DNA from: CAVWCW01 sp965365625
Lineage (GTDB): Bacteria; Pseudomonadota; Gammaproteobacteria; Chromatiales; Chromatiaceae
NCBI GenBank assembly: GCA_965365625.1
Contig: CBDUCL010000194.1
Span: forward strand, 1-5,832
Length of the DNA stretch: 5,832 nucleotides
Direction of reading: 5' to 3'
Below, in pieces: positions 1-5,832 of this stretch. The notes beneath the pieces are model-generated. The model worked only from the letters and a program-made list of their open reading frames with translations. It was not told the origin of the DNA and ran no database searches. Within the stretch, counting starts at the first letter, position 1. Each line of letters opens with the position of its first letter. The position numbers and the translations under genes are program-made.

Positions 1-950
1 CGCCGCAACTCGTCCTCGCGCAGTTCCAGATAGGCCAGGCTTCGGGCCGCCACCGAGGGGCTGGCGCGCAGGTGTTGCTGCAAGGCGTTGCGGGTAAGCC
101 GGCGCAGCGCTGAGTCCACATCCATCGGGTGGCGGCTGTCGCGCAGCCCGGCGCCAAGCGCCCCGGGCAGGGCCTCGACGACCTTTTCCAAGCTGCCCAG
201 GTTGACCAGCTGCAGCAGGCGCTGGCGGTTCAGCACCAGACCATGGGGCGAAAGCAGATAGTAGGTCTCACTGGGGGTCAGCTCGTAGCAGAAGCGGTAA
301 CGCAGCAGCAGAAGTAGGTTTTGGCGGTCGATCAGGGTGCCGGCCAACGCCTGCAGCGGCTGGCGATCGGGGTTGTCGCAGTTGCGGGCGTGCTCGGCCA
401 GGGCGGTAAAGAAGCGCTGATCGATGGTGGCGTCGAGCAGGAACGGCTCCTGATTCTCCTCGTAGCTGCGCCGGGCCTGTACCGCCACGTCGCGGTAGGG
501 GCCTTGTTCCAGGGTGCGCAGCAGCTCGCTGACACTCTCAGTTCGCAAAAGCTCGGTATGGGGCAGGCTGATGGACGCCGGCAGGTCGTGCAGGTGGTCC
601 TGGATCTCGCGTGCCTCCAGACCGTTGATTTTTCCGCGGATCAGGGCCTTGAGGTTGAACAGTTCGAATTTCTGAAACCAGTGCTTGAGCACCGCGCGCG
701 GGGCGCCACCCAGCGGTCGCAGCAAGATGCCGGTCTCGTCTAGCACCCGGTGGAGCAGGGTCTGTTCCAGCAGGCGGTTCTTGCGTTCCCCGGGCAGCAC
801 TTCGTCGAGCAGGGCGCCGAGACTCAGGTTGCGCGCCAGTTCGTCGTTGCCCAGGTCCAGTAGGTCCGCCAGCTCGGCGTCGCTGCGCAGCCGGCTGGCC
901 AGGATCTGGACCCGGGTCTGGAGATAGATCTGGGCGGGGCTGCTGGCCAT
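1..950 (-). CDS. V/A-type ATPase subunit C (AC39/d family), 3' end cut by window edge
   Basis: This is the central-stalk socket subunit of a V/A-type ATPase, which by family knowledge links the rotor ring of the membrane sector to the central shaft at the cytoplasmic face. Translating back from the ATG at 950 gives 316 open codons to the window edge. Bacterial C subunits are usually about 320-350 residues, so only a short C-terminal piece is missing. The family signature is the repeated Asn-Leu helix motif: FNLKALIRGK at residues 98-107, then IDRQNLLLLLRYR at 207-219. A third related helix, LAYLELREDELR (305-316), starts at the edge. The chain is helical and Leu/Arg/Glu-rich with no signal peptide or membrane segment. 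It lies 16 bp after the G/H-like stalk gene on the same strand, so co-transcription is likely. No good ribosome binding site precedes the ATG (the upstream bases are CCCCCTC), which suggests translational coupling. The assignment rests on motifs and context; a distant helical protein is the only alternative. Confidence 0.85.
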   Translation of the reverse strand, partial: MASSPAQIYLQTRVQILASRLRSDAELADLLDLGNDELARNLSLGALLDEVLPGERKNRLLEQTLLHRVLDETGILLRPLGGAPRAVLKHWFQKFELFNLKALIRGKINGLEAREIQDHLHDLPASISLPHTELLRTESVSELLRTLEQGPYRDVAVQARRSYEENQEPFLLDATIDQRFFTALAEHARNCDNPDRQPLQALAGTLIDRQNLLLLLRYRFCYELTPSETYYLLSPHGLVLNRQRLLQLVNLGSLEKVVEALPGALGAGLRDSRHPMDVDSALRRLTRNALQQHLRASPSVAARSLAYLELREDELR

Positions 951-966
951 GAGGGGGCCGCTGGCT

Positions 967-1284
967 TCAGTTCTCCGGGTCCACCAGCAGGCTAAAGGCG
1001 GCCTCCAGCGCCTCTTCCTCGCGCAGCTCAGCAAAGTCGCGCAGCTCGGCGTGGCGCTCGTCAAACCGGCGCTTGATCTCATGGATGGTTTGTTCGGCCC
1101 GCGCCTCTGCTTTTTCTACGAAAGAGGCGTGCAGCTCTGGGATGCGGGCCTCGAAGCGGTCCTCCTCAGCGCGCGCCTCCATCAGCGCGCTCTGAATGGT
1201 GTTCTCCCGCTCGATGTCGGCCTGCTGGACGATCTTCTCGGCGCGGGCCTCCGCATCCAACAGCCTCTGCAGTGAATCATCCAT
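967..1284 (-). CDS. V/A-type ATPase peripheral stalk subunit (G/H-like coiled coil)
   Basis: The 105-residue protein is almost entirely Ala/Glu/Arg-rich helix with long heptad- or hendecad-like runs (residues about 3-90). It has no membrane segment. Small all-helical proteins of this kind form the peripheral stalk (stator) of V/A-ATPases with subunit E, as AhaH does in archaea and G does in Thermus. They resemble the soluble part of F-type subunit b. I infer the role from composition plus position directly before subunit C. I chose the ATG at 1284, giving MDDSLQRLL: a weak GGGG lies 9 bases upstream. A TTG six bases further upstream (1290) is in frame, but its GGGG spacing would be only 3. 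The gene looks like the first of the operon, because no minus-strand coding region precedes it. By sequence alone it could be any coiled-coil protein; the neighbour makes the stator assignment likely. Confidence 0.7.
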   Translation of the reverse strand: MDDSLQRLLDAEARAEKIVQQADIERENTIQSALMEARAEEDRFEARIPELHASFVEKAEARAEQTIHEIKRRFDERHAELRDFAELREEEALEAAFSLLVDPEN

Positions 1285-1332
1285 CGCCAAGTGCCCCAGT
1301 CGATAAGCGCGGCCTCGCCGGCCACCTTTATC

Positions 1333-1338
1333 ATTTTA
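1333..1338 (-). promoter_or_regulatory. Possible -10 element of the V-ATPase operon
   Basis: Read on the minus strand the hexamer is TAAAAT, five of six matches to TATAAT, in the context GGGTAAAATGATAAAG. Transcription would start near 1326, leaving a leader of about 40 bases before the ATG at 1284. No good -35 sequence lies 16-18 bases upstream (best is CCCTTA), so use of this promoter would need an activator or another sigma factor. Seen: the hexamer and spacing. Inferred: that it is used. Confidence 0.35.
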
Positions 1339-1419
1339 CCCGATTTAGGCCGGGCTAAGGGAGAAGCTCGAGGTTGGTGCCGATGACGATATTCGGTATG
1401 GAATTCGAAAAGCGCGATT

Positions 1420-1442
1420 GTCTAATTACGTGCTTTTTAGAC
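1420..1442. repeat. Short inverted repeat GTCTAA/TTAGAC
   Basis: Perfect 6-base arms lie at 1420-1425 and 1437-1442, separated by 11 bases including a short T run. It sits in the AT-rich part of the divergent intergenic region. It could be an operator half-site pair or chance. It is too weak for an intrinsic terminator because the arms are AT-rich and no U tract follows. Confidence 0.3.
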
Positions 1443-1600
1443 CCTTGGGGTGATCAAAGCTGCCGCCGCATACCACCACCCGGAGGAAGCGCGACCACTC
1501 CAGCATCGCTCAGCAGGGCGCGCACTTTGCTTTGGCCGCCCGAGTTGCTATCTTTGGGTCCAACCGGTTGCCAGCTCCAGCCCCGCCGCCCGGAGTGATC

Positions 1601-2188
1601 ATGCGTCTCCTGTTCGATCAGATGAGCTTTGTCGCCCTGCAGATCCTGGTGATCTTCCGCATTCTTGGGCGGGTGCTGCTGGCGTTCTTCCGCGACAACC
1701 CCTTTCTCTCCACCGGCATGGCGCTAGGTCTGCTGGTGGCAATGCCCGTGGGCTGGCTGCCCCTGATCGGGGTGTTCCTGGCCCCCATCGCCATCCCCTT
1801 CGGCCTCGCCATCGGTGCCATCGCCGGGTACCGGCTCGACCGCATGCGCCGCGGTCTGGAAGTCTCCGACCAGCCGGCCGCCATGTTCGAGTATCTGGTT
1901 GCGGCGTTCAAGGAATTGCTGAGCCTGTTCGGTGATTTCTACCGGGAGCTGCGCGACCATTTTTCGCGGGCTCCGGGGCAGGACGGCCGTGTCATCGAGG
2001 GCCGGGCGCAGCGTGAGCAGACCTCGGAGTCCCGATTAAAAGCGCTGGAGGCGGCCCATCGCGCCGCTGAGAGGCATGGCTACGAGCTGCACGAGTTGGT
2101 ACCGCCCGAGTCCCGCAAGCGGCCGGAGCAGGAGGATCCGCCGGCGGTCGAGAAACAGAAACAGGTCTCCCAAGATCCCCGCAGTTAA
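1601..2188 (+). CDS. Membrane protein of unknown function, 195 aa
   Basis: I do not recognise this family. From the ATG at 1601 the protein has a hydrophobic helix at about residues 8-30 with two basic residues inside it. A second Gly/Pro-rich hydrophobic stretch (about 38-77) ends in a small-residue pattern, GLAIGAIAGYRLD (68-80), that recalls glycine-zipper helices. This stretch could be two short helices or a re-entrant hairpin around PVGWLP (49-54). After a basic RMRR (81-84), probably cytoplasmic by the positive-inside rule, comes an amphipathic segment (94-120). A charged Ala/Glu/Arg-rich tail, likely helical then disordered, follows (130-195). The start is supported by GGAG five bases upstream (1592-1595); an in-frame TTG at 1532 would add 23 uncharacteristic residues. 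The stop overlaps the stop of the convergent OmpA-family gene. An inner-membrane scaffold or envelope role is possible, but nothing in the sequence proves one. Confidence 0.72.
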   Translation: MRLLFDQMSFVALQILVIFRILGRVLLAFFRDNPFLSTGMALGLLVAMPVGWLPLIGVFLAPIAIPFGLAIGAIAGYRLDRMRRGLEVSDQPAAMFEYLVAAFKELLSLFGDFYRELRDHFSRAPGQDGRVIEGRAQREQTSESRLKALEAAHRAAERHGYELHELVPPESRKRPEQEDPPAVEKQKQVSQDPRS

Positions 2189-3255
2189 TCCGCCACCAGC
2201 TCGACCCGGCGATTCTTCGCTCGGCCCTCTTCGCTGTTATTGCTCGCTACCGGGGCGAGAAAACCGACGCCGGCGGAGCGCAGGCGCTGCTTCGCTACTC
2301 CGTAGCGCTTCACCAACTGCTTTACCATGGCCGCGGCCCTGCGTTCGGAGAGCTGCAAGTTGTAATGCAGGCGACCGACGTTGTCGGTGTGGCCGACCAC
2401 GATCAGGTTCAGCTCCGGATCTTCCGCCAGCAGGCGCGTGACTTGTTCCAAGGTCGGGGCCGACTCGTCGCGGATAGCGGCGCTGTTGACTTCGAAGAAG
2501 ATGCTATACAACGCCACGCTGCCGTTGGCGGCGATGCGCTCCGCCATCGCCTCGGCATCCAGGGCCTCGCCAGCCATCTCGGCCGTATCTTCAGCGCCTT
2601 CGACATCGGTCAAGGCGGCCGCTTCGGCTTCCGGGTCTTCCGTCTCCGACTCCGCCGAAACCCGAACTCCGGTATCCGCCGCCGCAGCCTCGGCTGTCTG
2701 CTCCCCTTCGATCGGTTGCGCGCTGGGTCGCTCGATCACCAAGCGGGCGGCGTAAAGCTCGTCGCGCATCGAACTCAGCAGGAAGCCCAGAAAGGTGCGC
2801 CGCTCCGCCGGTCCATGGCGGGCGGCCAGGTAATGAAAATCCCAGGGGTCGGTGCGCATGCGGCGCACCGGTTGCAGAGATTGAAAGAAGCGGATACCGC
2901 CGCACTCGTTGGTAGCGCAGGCGAAGAGGATCTCGAATCCGGCTTGCTCCAGGGATTCTTGGTACGCCTTGAACACGCTTGGCAGGGGCTTTCCCATGCC
3001 GCCCTTGTACACGCTGCGGGTGACCTTGCCGTACAACTCCTCGCCGTGCTCGATATAGTCGCGGACCTCTACCGGGCCGGTTATCAAGGTGTAGTCGTCG
3101 CGTTGCGATACCCGCTCATAAATTCGGGTGGCCTCAGCCGGGGCAGGGACCCAATCCAGCCCGTCGGCTGCCGCTGCTGCGGTCACGGCCAGCAACAGCC
3201 AACAATAGAGTCCGGTCGTTTTGCCCCGCTGCACAGTCTTTCCCCCGGTGGTCAT
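2185..3255 (-). CDS. Secreted OmpA-family protein with DUF4892-like N-terminal domain
   Basis: The protein has 356 residues. A Sec signal peptide (1-30) has basic residues, the hydrophobic core LYCWLLLAVTA, and likely cleavage after Ala30. There is no lipobox around Cys18, so it is probably not a lipoprotein. Residues about 33-175 resemble DUF4892, a domain of unknown function common in gammaproteobacteria. They contain FACATNECGG (111-120), whose Cys113 and Cys118 could form a periplasmic disulfide. An Ala/Asp/Glu-rich acidic linker (about 181-240) leads to a C-terminal OmpA-like domain (about 248-355). That domain has GHTDN (288-292), N299, LSERRA (302-307) and KNRRVEL (347-353). By family knowledge Asp291 and Arg306 match the residues that grip diaminopimelate in peptidoglycan, so this half should anchor to the cell wall. 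I took the ATG at 3255, which places the signal peptide normally; the upstream TTG at 3309 would add 18 residues. It is divergent from topB. Confidence 0.92.
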   Translation of the reverse strand: MTTGGKTVQRGKTTGLYCWLLLAVTAAAAADGLDWVPAPAEATRIYERVSQRDDYTLITGPVEVRDYIEHGEELYGKVTRSVYKGGMGKPLPSVFKAYQESLEQAGFEILFACATNECGGIRFFQSLQPVRRMRTDPWDFHYLAARHGPAERRTFLGFLLSSMRDELYAARLVIERPSAQPIEGEQTAEAAAADTGVRVSAESETEDPEAEAAALTDVEGAEDTAEMAGEALDAEAMAERIAANGSVALYSIFFEVNSAAIRDESAPTLEQVTRLLAEDPELNLIVVGHTDNVGRLHYNLQLSERRAAAMVKQLVKRYGVAKQRLRSAGVGFLAPVASNNSEEGRAKNRRVELVAD

Positions 3256-3392
3256 TTCGCGGTTTTCCCTGCGCTCGAAAAGGCTATGCGATACCCGCCT
3301 TCGGCGCAAGGGTGGGGCTAGGAAGGACTGGCTTTTGCTGGCCCCTCGGGCTAGCCTTGGACGATTCTTCCGATCCCTCTCTCGGGGCTCCC
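3256..3392. promoter_or_regulatory. Divergent promoter region between OmpA-family gene and topB
   Basis: These 137 bases must hold the start signals for both divergent genes, unless topB is transcribed from further away. I see no near-consensus promoter on either strand. On the minus strand TTGCGC (3309-3304), 17 bp, TAGCCT is a weak candidate. On the plus strand nothing better was found. The topB ATG is preceded by GGGG (3384-3387) at a spacing of five bases, a modest ribosome binding site. Confidence 0.35.
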
Positions 3393-5339
3393 ATGCTGCA
3401 CTTCTATCTAGCGGAAAAGCCCTCCCTGGGGCGCACCATCGGTGAGGCCCTGGGCGGTGGGCGGCGCGAGCCCAAGGCGATCCGAGGCCCCGGCTGGGTG
3501 GTCAGCTGGTGTGTCGGCCATCTGCTCGAACAAGCGATGCCGGAAGACTACGACAAGCGCCTGAGCCAGTGGCGGCGCGAGGACTTACCGATTCTGCCCG
3601 AGCAGTGGAAGCTGTTGCCCAAGGCTGCCACCCGCGACCAGCTACAGATTATCCGCGGCCTGCTCAAGGAGGCGGATCTGGTAATCAACTGCGGCGATCC
3701 GGATCGTGAGGGCCAGTTGCTGGTGGACGAGGTACTGGAGCACCTGCGCTGGCGCGGGCGCACCTTGCGCGCCTGGCTGCCGGACCTCAGCGAGCGCGCC
3801 TTGCGCCGAGCCCTTGAGCCCCCGGCGCTGCGGTCCAACGGCGATTACCGAGGGCTGCGCGACGCCGCTCGCGGCCGCGCCCGCGCCGATTGGCTGGTGG
3901 GTATGAACCTGAGCCGGGCCATGACCTTGGCCAACCGCTGCGCTGGCGGCGACGCCCTGATCTCGATCGGTCGGGTGCAGACTCCGACCCTGAAACTGGT
4001 GGTGGACCGGGACCGGGAAATCGAGCATTTCGTGCCCAAGGACTATTTCATGCTGCGGGCCCGCTTCGCCCAAGGCGAGGTCAGCTACCTGGGCGACTGG
4101 CAACCACCGGAGGAGTATGCCGACGAGGAGGGACGCTGTCTGGACCGCGCCCGGGCGGAGGCGGTTCGGGATCGGGTGCACGGCCAGCCCGGGAGCATCG
4201 TTCGGCTGGAGGTAAAGGAGCGGCGGGAAGCACCGCCGCTACCTTTCTCGCTCAACGAACTGCAACAGGCGGCGTCTCGGCGTCTTGGGCTTTCGGCCCA
4301 GCGCACCCTGGAGCTGGCGCAGGCCCTGTACGAACGCCACAAGCTGCTCACCTATCCCCGCACCGATTGCCGCTACCTGGCGGCGAACCAGCACGCCGAT
4401 GCGCCGGCGGTGCTGGCTGCCCTGGAACGGGGCGGCTACCGCGAGGCGGTAGCGGCAGCGGACCCGGGCCGGCGCAGCCGGGCCTTCGACGATAAGCGCA
4501 TCAGCGCCCATACCGCCATCGTGCCCACCGCCAAGGCAGCGCCGACGCACGGCCTGAGCGACCAGGAGCGCGCCCTTTACGACATGGTGGCACGCACCTA
4601 CTTGGCGCAGTTCTATCCCGAGCACCGCTACCAGGCCACGACGGTGATCACCGAATGTGTCGGCGAGCGATTCCGAAGCACCGGCCGCCGGGCGCTGGAG
4701 ATCGGCTGGAAGGCCTTGTTTCCAGCTCCCAAGTCGGCGGCGGAGCAAGGAGAGACATCGGAGCAGACACTGCCGGAGCTCGTCGAGGGCGAGGTGATCT
4801 GCCGGCAGCCCGAGGTGCTGGCGCGCCAAACCCGGCCCCCAGCCCATTACACCGAAGGCACACTGATTCGCGCCATGGCGAATATTGCTCGGCTGGTGGA
4901 GGACGAGCGCATACGCCGCACCCTGCGTGAGAACCAGGGCATCGGCACCGAGGCTACCCGTGCCGGCATTATCGAGACGCTGAAGCGGCGGGGCTTCATC
5001 TCGGTGCGGGGGCGCTCGTTACTTGCGACCCCCCTGGGTGGCGCATTGGTCGACAGCGCTCCGGCGCAACTCACCAGTCCGGCGATTACCGCTTGGTGGG
5101 AGCAGCAACTCGCGCTTATCGCTGAAGGCAGCGGCGAGTTGGCTGTGTTCGAAGCTCGGGCCGCCGACTGGATTCGGCGCCTGCTGCCAACCATCGGCCG
5201 CGAGCGCTTCAACGCCCCGCTTCGGGCGCCAGATAACAGACCGGCGGGCAAAGGGGGAAAATCGAAGCGGCGGCCGGGGGTGACTCGCACCCCTGGCCGC
5301 CGTGCCTCCAGGGCCAAGCGGCATGGGCCGAGGGCGTGA
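3393..5339 (+). CDS. topB: DNA topoisomerase III
   Basis: This type IA topoisomerase cuts one DNA strand through a 5'-phosphotyrosine and passes another through, decatenating replication and recombination intermediates. It has 648 residues, close to the 653 of E. coli TopB. The Toprim domain opens with FYLAEKPS (4-11; Glu8) and carries the acidic triad GDPDREG (101-107; Asp102, Asp104, Glu106) that binds magnesium. SIGRVQTPTL (191-200) follows. The catalytic tyrosine is Tyr321 in LLTYPRTD (318-325), then come ISAHTAIVPT (370-379) and GIGTEATR (516-523). All expected motifs are present, so the enzyme should be active. There is no C-terminal Cys4 zinc finger. The chain ends in an Arg/Lys/Gly-rich tail (616-648), as is usual for TopB and likely DNA-binding. 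An in-frame GTG at 3312 exists, but the ATG at 3393 gives the family's normal N-terminus. Length and motifs argue for the chromosomal housekeeping copy rather than a plasmid or integrative-element variant. Confidence 0.97.
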   Translation: MLHFYLAEKPSLGRTIGEALGGGRREPKAIRGPGWVVSWCVGHLLEQAMPEDYDKRLSQWRREDLPILPEQWKLLPKAATRDQLQIIRGLLKEADLVINCGDPDREGQLLVDEVLEHLRWRGRTLRAWLPDLSERALRRALEPPALRSNGDYRGLRDAARGRARADWLVGMNLSRAMTLANRCAGGDALISIGRVQTPTLKLVVDRDREIEHFVPKDYFMLRARFAQGEVSYLGDWQPPEEYADEEGRCLDRARAEAVRDRVHGQPGSIVRLEVKERREAPPLPFSLNELQQAASRRLGLSAQRTLELAQALYERHKLLTYPRTDCRYLAANQHADAPAVLAALERGGYREAVAAADPGRRSRAFDDKRISAHTAIVPTAKAAPTHGLSDQERALYDMVARTYLAQFYPEHRYQATTVITECVGERFRSTGRRALEIGWKALFPAPKSAAEQGETSEQTLPELVEGEVICRQPEVLARQTRPPAHYTEGTLIRAMANIARLVEDERIRRTLRENQGIGTEATRAGIIETLKRRGFISVRGRSLLATPLGGALVDSAPAQLTSPAITAWWEQQLALIAEGSGELAVFEARAADWIRRLLPTIGRERFNAPLRAPDNRPAGKGGKSKRRPGVTRTPGRRASRAKRHGPRA

Positions 5340-5357
5340 GGCAAGGCGGATCCGAGT

Positions 5358-5387
5358 TTGGCAGGAGCGTGACTGATATCAGATATA
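5358..5387 (+). promoter_or_regulatory. Weak promoter-like pair upstream of the small hypothetical gene
   Basis: TTGGCA (5358-5363) matches the -35 consensus in five of six positions. At 18 bp spacing GATATA (5382-5387) is a poor -10. The palindrome TGATATCA (5374-5381) lies between. The 64-bp gap after topB shows no hairpin with a T run, so read-through from topB is equally possible. Confidence 0.2.
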
Positions 5388-5403
5388 GGAAAACGAGAAC
5401 CGC

Positions 5404-5766
5404 ATGAAATTCTTTCAACTCCCCGTTGGCGCCCGGTTCGAGTATCGGGGCGAGGTTTACCGCAAGTCGGGCCCGCTGGTGGCCACCAGGGAGGCCGGCG
5501 GCGCCCAGCAGCTCATGATGCGCTCGGCCAACGTCAATCCGGATACTCCCGAAGCGGGGCAGGCGCCGGAAATAGCGCCCGGAGAAAGCCTGCCGGTAGA
5601 CCGGGTCGAGGCGGCGTTCCAGGTCTTCTACCAAGCCTGCGAGCAGCTGCTGGCGGAGTCGAGCGGCGCCCACTCCGGTCTCCAGCAGGAAGAGCTGAGC
5701 CAGCGCCTGAGGAGCCATCGCCGGCGCTTCTTTGAGCAGCTACGGCGCCCCCAAGAAAGCCGTTGA
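5404..5766 (+). CDS. Small conserved-looking hypothetical protein, 120 aa
   Basis: No function is known to me. The N-terminus, FFQLPVGARFEYRGEVYRKS (3-22), then LVATRE and MMRSANV (38-44), fits a compact beta-rich fold. I recall the same pattern, hydrophobic-PVG-x-x-F-x-x-x-G-x-x-Y-x-K, from small uncharacterised proteins of gammaproteobacteria and their phages. A Pro/Glu-rich linker (about 46-66) follows, then an amphipathic helical half: VEAAFQVFYQACEQLLAE (68-85) and an Arg-rich end (101-120). There is no signal peptide or membrane helix, so it is cytoplasmic. The start at 5404 has GAG at 5395-5397, six bases upstream. The gene lies 64 bp after topB on the same strand and may be co-transcribed. 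A near-consensus promoter overlaps its stop codon. The basic C-terminus could bind nucleic acid, but that is only a guess. Confidence 0.72.
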   Translation: MKFFQLPVGARFEYRGEVYRKSGPLVATREAGGAQQLMMRSANVNPDTPEAGQAPEIAPGESLPVDRVEAAFQVFYQACEQLLAESSGAHSGLQQEELSQRLRSHRRRFFEQLRRPQESR

Positions 5767-5790
5767 CGGTTTGAGGTGAGCGGGTATAAT
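5763..5790 (+). promoter_or_regulatory. Near-consensus sigma-70 promoter for a gene right of the window
   Basis: TTGACG (5763-5768, five of six) is followed by a 16-bp spacer and a perfect TATAAT (5785-5790). The -35 overlaps the TGA stop (5764-5766) of the preceding gene. Transcription would begin near 5797. The bases after the -10 are GCGCGGC, a GC-rich discriminator of the kind found at strong growth-regulated promoters that respond to ppGpp. Only about 35 bases of the transcript fall in the window, with no recognisable start codon plus ribosome binding site, so its product cannot be named. Confidence 0.65.
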
Positions 5791-5832
5791 GCGCGGCTTC
5801 TTTGGTGCTGATGCTGGCGGGAAGCGGCGGAG

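Larger units (their letters stand above)
1285..1600. other. Intergenic region without a credible gene
   Basis: About 316 bases separate the minus-strand ATPase operon from the plus-strand membrane protein gene. Open frames exist here, but their translations are rich in Pro, Arg and His with no recognisable motif, and they run out of frame into the next gene. Bases 1385-1440 are clearly richer in A and T than the surroundings, as expected of a regulatory zone between divergent transcription units. For the plus-strand gene the best promoter-like pair is TTGCTT (1527-1532), 16 bp, TATCTT (1549-1554). These match consensus in only three and four positions, so I do not call a promoter. No tRNA, rRNA or riboswitch fold was recognised. 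Confidence 0.6.

Noticed and set aside
321..743. Plus-strand open frame of 140 codons
   Set aside because: It is antisense to the subunit C gene, which carries the repeated Asn-Leu helix motifs.
1374..1598. Small plus-strand open frame in the intergenic region
   Set aside because: No recognisable motif or convincing ribosome binding site; the second half becomes Pro/Arg-rich, as is typical of noncoding GC-rich DNA.
1450..1935. Plus-strand open frame of 161 codons overlapping the membrane protein gene
   Set aside because: Its translation is rich in Pro, Arg, His and Gly without motifs. The frame starting at 1601 gives a coherent membrane protein with a ribosome binding site.
2365..3321. Long plus-strand open frame of 318 codons
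   Set aside because: It lies antisense to the OmpA-family gene, whose signal peptide and motifs are unmistakable. The frame is a by-product of high GC content.
3642..4181. Minus-strand open frame of 179 codons inside topB
   Set aside because: It overlaps the Toprim and GRVQTP regions of topB; only the topB frame has conserved motifs.
5291..5313. Hairpin CCCTGG/CCAGGG near the end of topB as a terminator
   Set aside because: It lies inside the coding sequence of the basic tail and is not followed by a T run.
5817..5832. Possible 5' end of a leucine tRNA (GCGGGAAG...GGCGGAG)
   Set aside because: The acceptor-like start resembles tRNA-Leu, but the invariant T at position 8 and correct D-arm spacing are missing, and only 16 bases are visible.

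Overview
The window is GC-rich, densely coded bacterial chromosome. It most likely comes from a gammaproteobacterium: topoisomerase III of the TopB type, an OmpA-like protein with a DUF4892-like N-terminal domain, and a small 'LPVGARFEYRG' protein all fit that group. The start of a V/A-type ATPase operon narrows it to lineages that keep this enzyme beside or instead of the F-type, for example some sulfur-oxidising, haloalkaliphilic or nitrifying groups. The taxon is inferred from gene content and memory, not from a search.

Left part (1-1284, minus strand): the first two genes of an operon that leaves the window at position 1. A 105-residue charged coiled-coil protein (G/H-type peripheral stalk subunit) is followed by V-type ATPase subunit C (AC39/d family), which lacks only its last residues. 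A possible -10 element (1333-1338) lies about 50 bp upstream of the first start codon.

Middle part (1285-3255): a roughly 316-bp intergenic region without a credible gene, with an AT-rich patch and a short inverted repeat. Next comes a 195-residue membrane protein of unknown function on the plus strand. It converges on a minus-strand gene for a secreted 356-residue OmpA-family peptidoglycan-binding protein. The two genes share the 4 bases TTAA, which supplies the stop codon of both.

Right part (3256-5832): topB is divergent from the OmpA-family gene and encodes a complete 648-residue topoisomerase III with all visible catalytic motifs. It is followed by a 120-residue conserved-looking hypothetical protein. 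The window ends just after a near-consensus sigma-70 promoter (TTGACG, 16 bp, TATAAT) that must drive something to the right of the window.

The genes fall into unrelated housekeeping functions: ion-translocating ATPase, envelope anchoring and DNA decatenation. I see no insertion sequence, CRISPR array, complete tRNA, phage gene or defence cassette. The least explained elements are the 195-residue membrane protein, the DUF4892-like half of the OmpA protein, and the small gene after topB.
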